From: Gossypium raimondii
Lineage: Eukaryota > Streptophyta > Magnoliopsida > Malvales > Malvaceae
Direction: 5' to 3'
NCBI RefSeq assembly: GCF_025698545.1
Contig: NC_068569.1
Span: 17,856,001-17,920,000 of the forward strand
DNA length: 64,000 nucleotides
Shown here: piece by piece, positions 10,453 to 22,900 of the stretch
Layout: each line of letters begins with the position of its first letter
Position numbering within the stretch: the stretch's first letter is position 1
Notes under the pieces: model-generated
The model's database searches: none
Told to the model about the DNA's origin: nothing
The model's input: only the letters and a program-made list of their open reading frames with translations
Program-made: the position numbers and the translations under genes

Positions 10453-11308
10453 CCATATAAGATTTTAATAATTATTTTTATTCATCATTATTAATTGTGT
10501 TTATTAGTTTAACCTAAATATCTTTCATATTTAATCAATTTGATGTAAATATCTTTCGTGCTTATCATACATCATTATTATAATTGATGCATGTTATTTT
10601 ATTTTTTTATTTTAATTTAATTTTAATATAGTTCTAAATTTTTATATTATTTTCAACTTTTTATTTATAAAATATTATTTATTTTAAACATTACTTACAT
10701 TAAATATGTTATATATTATATATTATATATTATATATTTTAATTTATAAAGTTAAATGCATTTGTTCACCAGCATTGTAGGTGAGAAAGAAATCTAGTAT
10801 AAATAAATGTGACACTTATTACACTTTTAATTCACTTGTGGAGTCTAAAAACTTTAATGGTGTATCAAATAATTAACCGTAAGTTATAGCTTATTAGGTT
10901 TGTTGAGTGTTTTGTGAGTCTGTCTCTTAAGGAGGCTAATTTCTTTATTTATATGATACGGTTCTTAGATGTGACGTCCTAGGTAAGCTCCCATCCATGC
11001 CAACACATACTCTATTTTAAGACTAACACGTGTTCCCCAAGTGTGAGTTCACTTGTATAGTGATGCGAATCCACCACATATGAACTCATATAAGCGAACT
11101 ATGCATGCGATCACTACTGAAGTAAAGAGGATCGGGTTGGTCCCAGTTAGGTAAGCGGGTAGCGGATCAATAATGATAAACAACGATTAATTTAATTTCT
11201 GAAAAAAAGTTTAAATGGTTTAAAACTTAAAAATAATTGAATTTTAGTAGTTGATGCAATGGAGATTTTTTATATCATTGTTAATAGTAACACGAGAGAA
11301 TTGAGTTT
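9179..11308. other. AT-rich intergenic DNA with (TA)n microsatellite
   Basis: No gene seen. It holds a (TA)n run at about 10412-10447 and a TATAT/TATTATA run near 10705-10738. Two blocks near 9760-9870 and 9900-10010 are alike (both carry AAGTAAACTTTATTTCAT-like sequence), which suggests an old short direct duplication. Confidence 0.5.
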
Positions 11309-11605
11309 TCATGTTATTGGAGTTATTAGGTTTTAGGTTGTTGAAGTCAAATCCAAGCCCATTAGGCAAACAGGTAATGGATGTTTTAGACTCATTAATC
11401 TAAAGCAAATGCCTTAAATATGTGAATTGGAGTCACATAATTTAGTACATTGGATGGTCCAAATAATTATTTTTGGGAAAAGGGTTTTAGCTCTACCATC
11501 AAAGATACATGCTTTGGCCCAATTATGTAAATAAATAAAAAAATACCATACAATTATTTATAACTTAAAGCAAATAGGCACATTTAAATTTAATTTAATT
11601 CCTAA
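11309..11605. mobile_element. Possible Copia LTR remnant
   Basis: The block starts TGTTATTGGAG and ends TTCCTAACA. Read on the - strand it starts TGTTAGGAATTAAATT, a typical Copia LTR opening. It is followed on the + strand by TGATCGAGAGCCAAAGATG, which resembles a decayed methionine-tRNA primer site (TGGTATCAGAGCC). The two readings conflict in orientation, and the neighbouring pol relic is on the - strand. Boundaries are tentative. Confidence 0.35.
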
Positions 11606-11739
11606 CATGATCGAGAGCCAAAGATGAAATTTCAGTGTATTTAAGGATAAGAAAATAATGAATCAAAATCTGTCAAATACAAAGCTGGATATATAACCTT
11701 GTCAACAGACTAACTACCAGTAATACATTATACAATCGT

Positions 11740-11885
11740 AATGTTAAGGAGGCCCATCTCCACAACCAATGAATGAAGAGTAGGATAACGAAGAGCTTTG
11801 GTAAAAATGTCAGCTAGTTATGTTTAATCCTCTCGTGGAGTGAATGGTAGTTTGATTGTCACAATGTACAAAGACACATGAAGGA
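11740..11885 (-). pseudogene. Copia-type pol C-terminal relic (RNase H end)
   Basis: On the - strand, HCDNQTTIHSTR (about 11870-11835), then after a frame change and deletion LADIFTKALRYPTLHSL (about 11825-11765). CDNQ and LADIFTKAL are signature strings of the RNase H end of Ty1/Copia polyproteins. Everything upstream in the polyprotein is missing. Confidence 0.65.
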
Positions 11886-13561
11886 TATTAACATTGAATG
11901 AGGATAACAGAGCTACTAAATATAAGATTTTTTTATTCAAACTAACGACGACCCAGGATAAATGATGTCACACTCAATATTTACGAACATTTCATTTATT
12001 CATCCACTTATAAACAATCTTAAACCTATCAAAACTTTATGCAAGTGTAGTACACCCTTCCAATGATCCATTTAACAACTAATAACGCCAAGTACATAGC
12101 TTATTTAGTTATCATCTTTTTAACTAAACTCTTGTTTCACTACTTATCCAAATTATGGTTTCAAATTAAGATTCTCATCGTAATTACTTACATTTTGATA
12201 CCTTACCAATTCATAGGTATAGTTTGATTGTAAATTATTGGTTAGCATATTAATAAATAACACGGAATACAAAATTGGATATACGAAATAACATCCTCAT
12301 CTAATCTGAACATTGTTGAGAATTACTAATCACACCCATTTTGTACAATTCGTACTTATTTAAACGTAAGATATAATAAGGCAAGCACTCTGATGGTGAA
12401 ATTTCAAACACATTCATCCAATCCGAGATTAGCAAAAATTAATATTTTGTAATCAATCACAACATTGCTATTTTCTATTAATATGTCAACCATATCTAAA
12501 ACAACTTCCTATCGGATTTACCAAGACTTTTAGTCAATGTTCTTATAGTTTCTCACTTCGGAAGGGTACACAATTTCATTCTTTTTTGTATAGTACAATC
12601 ATCCTCATTTACTACTGCCACATAATTACTCACTTAAGGACCACACATTCATTTCTTTCTTTATTGCATAGTAAGAATAATCTTACCTTGACCAACCAAG
12701 TACATAATCATTTCTATTTGATTCTCCTACTAGTTACTACATCTTTTAATCATGCATTTTAATTGTTGGATTTAGTGCCACCCTACTGTTTTTTTTCAAA
12801 TTTAATCACCTTTCACAAATTAATTTTCTCATTTAATTATATTATTCAACACCTAAAACATAAATGTTCATACATCTATTCACTCCATCATACTCACTTT
12901 TTTCATACCACAATCACTCATAAGTTATCATGTTTAGCTGTTTCTCTTACCAATAATATAATTGTATATTATTTCTACTGCGCTCACATGTTCCACATTT
13001 TTCAAGATTTAGGCATAAAACTCTAAACTCAATTTAACATTTCAATCAAAAGAAAATATATATTTAAGTATACACGAACCACGCCTCCTATTATTACAAT
13101 AACAACAATACCAATCAAACTAAAATTCAATAAATTATATTATTTATCAACTACTAATTCTCATAAATAAAATTCATTTTACCATTTAACCCCGCATATA
13201 ACATTACCATTAAATTCATCATCTACCTTTTTCATTTTAACTCATATATTATTTCCATATTTATTAATTTCTTCTTTAGTAAATCAATGTTTATATATTT
13301 AAATATTAGGCAAGTATTACTAAATGTCGTAATTCTAACATGTATAAGTTCATAACCAGTTTTCTCATAATTTGCATAATTTAACCACTTGTTACCAATT
13401 TTAATTCACATAATAATTCTTTTTAAAATTATTATTTTATTGAAAAATGGGTGATGAAACAATGCCTAAGTAGTGTGCATTGTTTATAAGTTGGGTTTTG
13501 ACAAAAAATTTGTCCAATATTTGAGTTAAATTGGGGTTGAGCAGATATAAAATTATTAGGC
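11886..13561. other. Intergenic DNA, nothing recognised
   Basis: AT-rich and rich in C/T on the + strand between about 12000 and 13300. An 87-codon open frame at 12763-13026 has no recognisable protein features and looks like chance. Confidence 0.5.
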
Positions 13562-14044
13562 ATAATAATTTATTTAACCTTTAAACATTTCAAAAATTAT
13601 ATTAGCCTTTCATTTAATTTTTTTGTCTTTTTAACCCTTAAGCTTCCAATTGTTGGTCAAATCATCCTAAAATAGATGAAAAAGTTAATGTTCATTAACT
13701 TTGTTGATGTGGCATATATATCAATTGCCATGTGAATGCTAAGCCAAAAATTAATTAATTTTTTAAATTTAAAAATTCATAAAAATTATTTTAAAAAACT
13801 AAAATTATTAAAATGTATAAAAACATTAAAAATTATTTTTAATATTTTTAAAAATTAATTAATTGCTAACGTTGTGGAGTGCCACGTAGATGCCACATCA
13901 ACAACGTTAACAATTAACTTTTTCATCCACTTTGGGTTGATTTGATAAAAAATACAAGTTCAATGGCTAAAAGAGGCAAAAAATTAGATGAATAGCTAAA
14001 ATGACTTTTTTTTTGTAAAATTGGAAGGTCAAATAAGTCATTAT
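13562..14044. mobile_element. Foldback MITE (long inverted repeat)
   Basis: The left arm (13562 to about 13715, ending GTTGATGTGGCAT) is an imperfect inverted copy of the right arm (about 13890 to 14044, starting ATGCCACATCAACAACG). Arms of about 150 bp flank a short AT-rich centre. The same family seems to recur at 25250-25725 and 54822-55103 (shared GATTTGATAAAAAAATACA and TAATTTATTTAGCC strings). No coding capacity. Confidence 0.65.
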
Positions 14045-14911
14045 ATCAAAATGATTAATATCTTACTTTGACTCGACTTATGAACAGGTTTAAAATGGAG
14101 CAATTCTGATGATGGTTTATCTGATCCTGATATATAAAATAATGATTTTACCTTTATATATAATAATTAAAAAAATAAAACTATAATAATGCACTGTCGA
14201 ATACATCTTGAAGTTGTCTAACTTTCGTATATTTATTAAAATGTAAAATTATCATTTTACTCTTATCTAATGTATTTTTTTATATAATAAGATTGTATTA
14301 TATACTAGATATCTTTAAAAAGATTGAAGTAGAGCAGTCATGATAATTAATAACATCTGATCCGACCCGTATGCATCAACGAACGTACTCAAGTTGGTGA
14401 AGCGACTTTACTGGGTCAATGAAGTCCGAGGGATGGGGATTTTCTGTGGGCTTTCCGTTTCCCTAGTGGAAACTGCTTTGTATTTTCCACATATTTGCTA
14501 AGCAAAAATAATAAATTATAAAAAGAAATACTTTTATTTGGACCGACTGACTTAGTCGTCACTGTTGTTAACACGTGTACGTACCCAAAATTTTCCTTAA
14601 GCTAAGAGCCTAAGACCCACTAATTAATTGTTCTCATAAAAAAAATGACCGAGTAATTTCTTTTAATTATATTCACACACCCTGGCTCGTTTATTTATTT
14701 TTCTTATGATATAATATTGTTACTGTATTTAATTTCATCATCATTGTTATTTTCATATTAACAATAAATAAACGCATCGTTCATCTAAACTCACTTTAAG
14801 AATTTCACATTTTAATGGTTGCTTTGAGTCTATAATTACTAAAATTATAATGATTTACATATAATTTTTGGTAAGGTATAAATACAAAACAAATTTGGAG
14901 ATGGTGCAGAC
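14045..14911. other. Intergenic DNA, nothing recognised
   Basis: No coding signal. A less AT-rich stretch at about 14360-14480 has no open frame or motif that I can name. The left target copy of the next hAT-like element is at 14904-14911. Confidence 0.45.
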
Positions 14912-15573
14912 TAGACCTGTCCATGGGCCGGGCCAGGCCAGGTCGGGCCCATAAAAAATTTTAGCCCATTTACTAGGCCCGGGCTCGACCCGGCTCGAAA
15001 TATGGGCCTGATATTTTGCCCAGGCCCAGCCCGGAGAAAAAATATGGGGCCTGAGCCCGGCCCGGCCCGGCCCGTTTTAAATTAAAATTAAAATTATTTT
15101 TTTAATAAAATTAAAACTAATTGTTATTAAAATTAATTGTTAGTAAAATTATCAAATTATTAATAGTTAATTGTATTAATTGTTGTAATAAAATCTAACA
15201 TTTGATTAGTAAATTTATCAAATTATTAATTGTATTAATTGTATTAATTGTATTAATTGTTGTAACAAAATCTAACATTTGATTAGTAAAATAAACTTGA
15301 TGTTTTATTATTATTATTTTGTAACACTAGTCAAGGAAATGAAAGTAAATAAACTTAAAATAAAAAACTATTATATTTTAAAAATAAAAAATATATATTT
15401 AATATTTTCCGGGCCCGGGCCAAAAAAGCTTACCCGAGGCCCGGCCCATTTTTTAAACGGGCCTAAATTTTTGCCCAAGCCCATATTTTGGGCCTATATT
15501 TTTACCCAAACCCTCCCATATTTCGGGCGGGCCATCGGGCCGGGCCGGACAACCCGTCCCATGTACAGGTCTA
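14912..15573. mobile_element. hAT-like non-autonomous element with GGGCCGGGC ends
   Basis: Ends are inverted repeats of about 21 bp: TAGACCTGTCCATGGGCCGG on the left, and TAGACCTGTACATGGGACGG read inward from the right. Flanking 8-bp target copies match at 7 of 8 bases (GTGCAGAC at 14904-14911, GTCCAGAC at 15574-15581). TAG...CTA ends and an 8-bp duplication are the hAT pattern. Both subterminal regions are full of GGCCC/GGGCC strings (to about 15080, and from about 15410). The AT-rich centre has a direct duplication of about 75 bp (copies ending near 15214 and 15290, each with AAAATCTAACATTTGATTAG) and short ATTAATTGT repeats. The open frame across it is not a gene. Confidence 0.85.
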
Positions 15574-15881
15574 GTCCAGACATTGAGGAATTTAAGGGGT
15601 TTTTGCCAACAATATTGTTGTTATTTTTATTATAAGTAATAATCTCAACCACTCTACCTCTTTAGGGAATTTTCATTTCTAAAAACAAACTTTAGACATA
15701 CAATTTACTCAATCATAAACCATCTTTATATCTCCCTATGTAATGATGTTCATTTAGCTTATGAAGGTTATCATGAGCGGTGAAGTCAAACAAATTGTAT
15801 ATTTTTAATGAACTATATTTTCTTATTTAATTTTATTATTATATTAACTCATAATTCTACCATTTTAAAAATTTAATAATT
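15574..15881. other. Intergenic DNA, nothing recognised
   Basis: Short AT-rich spacer between the hAT-like element and a foldback MITE. Confidence 0.45.
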
Positions 15882-16215
15882 GGATAAATTACATTAGTAA
15901 CCACTCAACTATATTTTTCTTTTTGGTTATCCAACTATGAAAAGTCAAAATGACCACTCAACTATCAATAAATTTCTTTTTCAGTTACCAAACAATAAAA
16001 AGTCACAAAATAGTCACTCAACTATTCAATTTTATTTTTTATCACCCAACTATCTTGGATTTTTGGGTATTTCCATTTTACGTTAGCTAGTTATTGATTA
16101 AAAAAGACAAAATTAAAAGGTTAAGTGATTATTTTATAATTTTCATAATTAATGATCAAAAAGAAAATTGTTAATAATTGAATGACTATTGTGATCGAAA
16201 AAATTATAGTTAAAT
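15882..16215. mobile_element. Foldback MITE of the 'CACTCAACTAT' type
   Basis: Repeated ACCACTCAACTAT / AGTCACTCAACTATTCAA strings on the left and complements such as TTGAATGACTATTGTGATC on the right form an imperfect palindrome. The same family appears to make the outer arms at 54187-54810. No coding capacity. Confidence 0.55.
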
Positions 16216-17019
16216 TTTATTAATTTTGGGTGCCAAGCAGCAACTACCAAGCAGCTTTCTTATCCTACCCTTAGTTACCGTAATTTGTGAAGAAATTAAA
16301 TATTTGTTTAATCGAGGTTAATTTCTGTTAAAATTTAAAAAATCATGATAAAATGATAAAATCAAGAGCACATTAATTTAATTTAGGTTAAATGTTGAAC
16401 ATAATGATACATATTACAATTATGTAGGTATAATTAAACTAAGAAATTTAGATTTGATATATTAATAAGATGGGAAATTCTTAAAATAAATTCATTTAAC
16501 TCTATTTTAAATAACGTGACCAACAATATATAAATTCGTATATCAAACATTAAATAATACACGTAATATAACAAGTAAATAGCAGTTGTTGAGAGTGGTT
16601 GACCGTTCCCTAAGTTGTCAACAAAACGGGTTTCCAAAAGAAAAACAAAAGGAAAACAGTCGCTCCACATCTATTCACGCGTTGAAAAAGGAAACCATAT
16701 AATCCCTGTTTTCACGTTGCATGGATTTGATTGATAAACAAAGACATTTCATGAATTAATTAATTTTATCATCGTCAGAAATTTTAATATAAATTAAATA
16801 AAATTATAAGTAAGCCTTTCATCCCGCGGTTGGCGTTAATTAAACCAAGTTCTCAATTTTTCCACGGCTTTCCTTTGGTCCCAAACTCTTTCCTTTGATT
16901 TTTATTTTCTTCATAATTTTCTTGGCAAACAAGGCCAAGACTTGCAGTTTGCATGCCAATTTTCCTTCTACGGAATGTTTATGCATTTTAATGGTATTAT
17001 TATATAAGTTAGTATCAAC
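16216..17019. other. Intergenic DNA, nothing recognised
   Basis: No gene or element recognised. A GGTTGACC string at about 16595 resembles a W-box core but is 1.3 kb from the nearest start codon. Confidence 0.4.
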
Positions 17020-17401
17020 TAAAGATGGCTAACGAAACTGAACTAGTATTAATTGAATTAACCGAACTTTTTAACTGTTAATCAAACCGAAATATTTCGA
17101 TTAATTTAGTCGGTTAACCAAATTAACCAAAATTTATATATATATATTTTGTTAAAACAAGTATAAAACATATCAAAAAATAAATTGATAATATCCATTT
17201 AACCAAATTAAAACTACATATAATTTGTATTATTAATTATTAAATTTGGTTAATTTAGTTAATTCGTTGATTACTCCATTTCTAATTGAATTAACTGATA
17301 ACTGAACTTCTAAAAAATTATTATCCGACCTCCGACCGATTAATCGAATTAGATTGACTCAATTGGTTAATTCGATTTTAATCGAAATTTGAACACCCCT
17401 A
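17020..17401. mobile_element. hAT-like MITE upstream of the PGM-like gene
   Basis: A 382-bp element. The right end read inward is TAGGGGTGTTCAAATTTCG; the left end TAAAGATGGCTAACGAAAC is a diverged partner. Inside, both arms carry GAATTAACC / GGTTAATTCG type strings in inverted orientation. Flanking 8-bp target copies match at 7 of 8 (GTATCAAC at 17012-17019, ATATCAAC at 17402-17409). It ends about 500 bp upstream of the next start codon. Confidence 0.75.
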
Positions 17402-17788
17402 ATATCAACCAAAGTAATTCTGTAGGGGATGGATCATTTACACTAATATAAAATTTAAGGTTAAAATGTTAAAATATTAATCATATAAAAATTATAAAAA
17501 TATGCAAAATTACTTAAATTTGACACCGGTATAAATGAGTTCCTCCCAAGAATAGTATATAATATTATATAGAATTTGAAACTTGAAAGTTGTTAGGAAA
17601 TTTATATATTGTAAGTCAAATGGTAACTAGTTTTCAAAGTCCTTTCCAGTTTCATTCTTAAGTTCCATACTTTTTCCTTCTTCATACGCTCGCATAATTC
17701 CACCATTATTAAATATTTAATTAGGAGCCACATAGCCATGGTCATATGAACCAACCTAGAAAAATACTCATCTCAATTTCTCTCTCAC

Positions 17789-17803
17789 AATATATATATA
17801 TAA
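17789..17803 (+). promoter_or_regulatory. Candidate TATA box of the PGM-like gene
   Basis: A TATATATATATAA run lies about 100 bp upstream of the start codon at 17899, a reasonable distance for a short 5' leader. A TA-repeat in AT-rich DNA can also be chance. Confidence 0.4.
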
Positions 17804-17898
17804 GTAGTTATCCCCTGCAGCGTTTTAAATAACTTAATTTTGCATCACAATAAGCTTTCTTCTATTTCCTTAGATTTACTTGACATTTGCAGAAAGTT

Positions 17899-19493
17899 AT
17901 GAACACCACGGCAGCTCAATTTCCTTACCCATGGCAGCGTTGCAAAGTTATTCACTTGGTATGAACTTGGTTTACATGTATAATATACCAACGCCAATAA
18001 AGGGCTTTTCTTTTTTATTAAACCGTAGACGTCACTTACGAGTTTCAGGTGAGGCATGGACAAGCAATGCATAACGTAGAAGGAGACAAGGACCGTAATG
18101 CACTGTTGTCTCCTCACCTATTTGATGCCCAACTCTCCCCGTTGGGATTGCAGCAGGTAATTTAATAACCAGTGGCTTCTTATATATGGATCGTCAAAAA
18201 CTTATATATAATGATCATGTTTAATCTTTACATTTTTTTTTTCAGGTTTGTAAACTTCGCAAGGAGGTTCATGCTAGAGGGCTTTTTAAAAGGATCGAGT
18301 TAGTGGTCACCTCCCCTTTGTACAGGTAAAAACATAAAATTTTCAAACTCCTTGTAGTCAAAGGTTGATGAGATAAGTTATTGTCATATATATTTGGATC
18401 CGAAGCTAACGAGCGTTGATGGTATCATAATTGTTAGGACCATGCAAACTGCTATTGCAGTTTTTGGTAATGAAAGCAGCGCAGATGAAGGGAATACTGA
18501 TAATTTTTCTGCAAAACCCGGTGGTCCCGATTGCCCCCAAATCATGGCAGTTGAGCTTTGTCGAGACCGCTTGGTATGGCTTAATTAAATCTATCATTTT
18601 AAATTAAACCATGTTATTGGAGTTTTAAACTGGAAATTTCATAATGGATGCAGGGGGTTCGACCTTGTGATATGAGGCGAAAGGTTAGCGAATGTGAAGC
18701 TCTTTTCCCTTCTATTGACTTTTCAATGGTAAGGTCGTTAGCCGCCGTTATTTTATCTTTAAACATTAATTAATTAAGATGATGTCAGATAGTACAAGTG
18801 TTCAATTAATCCGTATTAAAGTATGCATATCTTATATTTGTTTTGTATCGATCAGATGGATGGCGAAGATGACAGCATGTGGAATCCGGACATTCGAGAG
18901 CCTGAAGAGGAAATTGCTGCACGGATGGTCTTGTTTATGAACTGGTAACAACAATTGGATGTGAAATCTTGGCCCGGTTTTGTAATTACTGGTTGATGAA
19001 ATTATATTTAATTCCAATTCCAGGTTGTGGACAAGGCCAGAACAGGATATAGTGATTGTCAGCCATGGCATCATACTTCAGCAAATATTAAAAGTACTTG
19101 GAAATGACTGTCATCAAGCTGTTAGCTCTGCCTTATGCCAACGGTACTCACCCTTAACCATTAAATAATTTGTATTTTGAAAGCTTTCAAATGTTAAATG
19201 TTTGTGAATTGTGACTGATGATGATTTAATTTTGCCTGATCTGATCTTTAGCTTCGACAATTGTGAACTTCGTTCGGTGGTCATTGTCGATAAAAGGTAA
19301 ATTATGCTTTTTTATCTTTTTTTTTTTTTGGTTTGCAAATTTTGAGTTAAAGAGCGACATTGAACGACGCCGTATCTTATGCTTAATCGCTGCCTTCAAC
19401 TATTGCAGCCCAAGGGCAGTGGATTCAATGCTTTGCTCACCAAGAGATGTTGCAAAGCAGCAGCATGTGTTAAGGGAGGAAGTTTCCAACTAA
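17899..19493 (+). CDS. Phosphoglycerate mutase-like protein (histidine phosphatase superfamily)
   Basis: Nine exons: 17899-17958, 18049-18156, 18246-18325, 18438-18573, 18654-18728, 18856-18944, 19024-19143, 19252-19296, 19409-19493. All junctions are GT/AG; the sum is 798 nt, 265 aa. The start gives MNTTAAQFPYPW, and the catalytic signature HLVRHG follows with His23 as the expected phospho-acceptor. The second histidine is His197 in IVIVSHGII. The HNVEGDKD string just after the first motif is typical of the plant PGM-like (PLP) group related to yeast and plant broad-range phosphatases, so it is probably a phosphatase of unknown substrate and not a glycolytic mutase. No signal peptide is evident. 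The gene converges on the ODR4-like gene, with stops 466 bp apart. Exon map built by hand; the start is the first ATG that leads into RHG. Confidence 0.88.
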
Positions 19494-19958
19494 TTGGACG
19501 TTACACTGTTGGGCTCTCCAAGAATTCTTTAATCTGTTCATCCAATTTCTATTCTTTGATCTTTCTTCATTTGTCTTCTTAATTTTAAAGGAAATTTGAC
19601 CAAAAAAATGTACGCTCAATTGTTTTATTAATAAAGCTTCCGTGTTTATTGAATTCTTCTTATTCATGTTAAACTCAATGCAAAACGGCTTTTGAAATAG
19701 ACATCAATCAAAGTTCAGAGTAACATCTTTTTATCGTGGCAAACAAGGAAAACTCAAAAGGCACATATCTTCATACAAAAACTATTGCCATTTCAATCAA
19801 AAGTGTCCAATGGCATCGAAAATGGTTCTCAGAACAAAATTTCCTTTTAAAAAAATTTGTTTTCTATTATAATTTGAAGTAATCAATCATAACACTACTT
19901 GATATGATATTGATTCTAAGAAGGCTCCTTATTACTACCGAAATGTTCACCCACTGCA
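19494..19958. other. Convergent 3' region between PGM-like and ODR4-like genes
   Basis: Contains the 3' ends of both genes. An AATAAA string near 19630 is a possible polyadenylation signal for the + gene. No other feature seen. Confidence 0.45.
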
Positions 19959-22900
19959 CTATGATTTTCTTACAAACACGAAACCTACTAATACTGAGAG
20001 GAGGAGGATGATAACAGCTGCAACGAAGTAGAGACTGGGTGACTTGCTAGTTTTCTGGCTATTTTCTTTGCCGGTAATTTCTATGTTCTTTTCTTGGGTA
20101 GAGCTTAATGTCGAACAGTAAGGGATGACTACATCCCAAAAAGATCTAGTGGACACTCTAATGGCTTCTTCTTCAGGTTCCAAAATTTTTGATGCATCAT
20201 TTGGAGCTTCCATGGACATCAACTCAACACAATGATCTTTTAAAACCTACTAGCGCATGAAAACAACAAATTAGAAAGCACAGAAATATGTTACCCTCCA
20301 ATTAAACAAAGAAGAAAAAGAAGAAGAACCTCAAGTGTCTCTGATGGTTGGAGATAGTCACAGATATATGTACCCGCCAACCATGGAACAAAGACTCTCC
20401 GAGGTAGTGAAAGATTGCAATTTTTCCTGTACCAATTTGTTTAGCATGCAGTAGAGAGAATCAATATTGCAAAAATATAAGGGGATTAACAGGTACTCTA
20501 TGAGGTGCAAGCTTAGAAATGGAGGGAAAAAAACACGTATATAGGAAATGAAAATAATGATTTAAGAATGAACACGAAAAGCATAGGCTATTTTGGAAGC
20601 CACTTGTGAACGATGCTTTATTGTAATCAATAATGCAGCCACAACATAGCCAGATCTTGAATTTAATAGCATGAAGCCATGATGGTAATAATGTACAGAG
20701 AAAAGAGGAAACTAGACATTGGATGACAGACAGCAATCAGTATTCTAACTAGAGTTAGGTTCCTTTGATAAAATAAAGACTTATCAACAGCACAGCTAAT
20801 GCACCTCAAGGAGTGTAAAACGAGTTGGGAAACCGGCTTCTCAGAAGCTAAGTCATTTCCTGCTTCCTTAATTCCATTGTCGATTGGCCCTGGGTCTTCA
20901 TCTGCTTCATCACAAATAATATCGAGCCTGCTTCGCAAACTCCTGATGATATCATCCTGATCACAGCCATATACAGTTGCACAAGACAATATTATAAACC
21001 CATGTCATTCAAGCAAATAAGACAGTTTGTTTTTTGGATTGAGAACATACAAATAACCTTTGAACATTAGCGTTTCAAAAATGTTCTCATCACAACAAGG
21101 TGGTTTTGAAGAAATTGGGTAATTCAATAAAGACAAAGTGAAGACAAAATATGCTATATGCTTGTGTAAAGAACATCAAATGAACTATGCCATGTCAAAT
21201 AAAATAAATTAATATGCTACATGAAAAGGCTTGCATCATAATAGGACACATAAGCATAGTTTAAAGATGACATAAGACTCAAAAAGACTCTTCAGACCAA
21301 AGTTTTAGGGGTAATATGCGTCTTTTGATGTGCAAGAGAATGTAAGAATTTAGGTGCATGTGTTTGTACTGAATTTGTCAACAGGCCTCCCTCAACTAAA
21401 ATCAGATAATTTCACATATTGAATTCCAAATATTATATTCTACTCGTATCCATTTGGATAAACAATTGAAATAAACTGGTCATCGTTTACATTCATCTTG
21501 CACAGAGATGGCAACATCTAATCCCTTTTATTTACCAGGACAGGCATTTCCATGTCAACACTTCAAATATCAAAACGAGACCAAGTTATCATCTAAATCA
21601 AGACAAAAAGTACAAAATAGAAGAAATGGGTTACCTTTATATCAGCAACAGCTTGTGAAATTGGTTCCTTGGAATTCAAGAATGAAAAGGAACATAGAGA
21701 GCCAGTAAAATTGACAACACCTACAACATCTTTCTGGCTGCATGCTTCACAAATTTAAACAATTATTATACGTTAGTTTTAACAGTATAAACAACATGAA
21801 AAAGACAATCAAGTTCAAAATAGAAACGGCCAGATCACCTTCAATGTACATATCCTTCATAAATGGTAGAAGCAACTCAACTTCATGCAAACCCTCTGTG
21901 GTGCATGCTTCATCATTAACAACCTAAACAATAGAATAGCATCAGAAGAAATTACCAGTTCAAAGGTGAAGGAATTATTCAAGAAGTAATGGATATTGTT
22001 CCATAATTATAAAGATTAATGAATAAGATGCCTGGACATTTAAGAGGTTGATTAGAGCAATTCTCACCAGGTTCCCATCAATCACAGCTTTTGCACCCTG
22101 CAGCTCTTTAACATAATTAGAAATTCCATTACAGAGAACATCAACAAGCGTCTCAGATTTTGATGTTTTCTCTTGATAAATTGGCAGCCTGAGTAACATA
22201 TACCTTTGTTGTTCAAAAATGACTAAAGACATACTTTTGATGCTAAAATAGCTAGCAAGAAAATATCAACAAATGTATCAACTATCAAGAGAAGCAAAAA
22301 TGCAAAAGTGAAACTAAGTTCCAAATTAAGCATAGCTATATGGTAGCCTAATACTTTAGCGAAAAGACTGTAAAGAAGTTATGAGGAAGCAGGCAATAAG
22401 AGATGCTAATGAAAGTTTGGCGAACCCCATATGGAACAAAGAACAAATTCAACAGGAATGATCAAGCCAAACAATAGAAATCTGGGATGGGAAAGAAGTT
22501 TGAGAAATAGATAATAGTTACCTAAGATCAAAATTGTACAAACACTTAAAAGTTTGAAGAGAAGTTAAGACCCTTCCCATTTTGAAGTCACAAGGCCGTA
22601 AGCTGCTTGACGTAATATTTGATGACAGTGTACAATTCCGACATGTCCATCTACCAAAGAAGTGTAATTTTGAGGTCAAATTAGAAATTGAACTTTAACA
22701 ACTGAGGAATATCAAACATCAATAACAAATAACGAGTACAGATACAGTTCTTGTAAAGTACCTCCTTGGGCTATAACATATGTGAATAAGCAACCTTACA
22801 TCAAGGTCATCCTCCAAAGTGGAAGCTGCTTCAGCAACTCCCTTCACAGTCTGCAAAAACCATTAGATTTATTTCAGATCATAAATTGGTGAAACCAAAA

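Noticed and set aside
15279-15635. 118-codon open frame on the + strand
   Set aside because: It runs through the GGCCC-rich arm of the hAT-like element and past its right end, so it is chance reading of transposon DNA.
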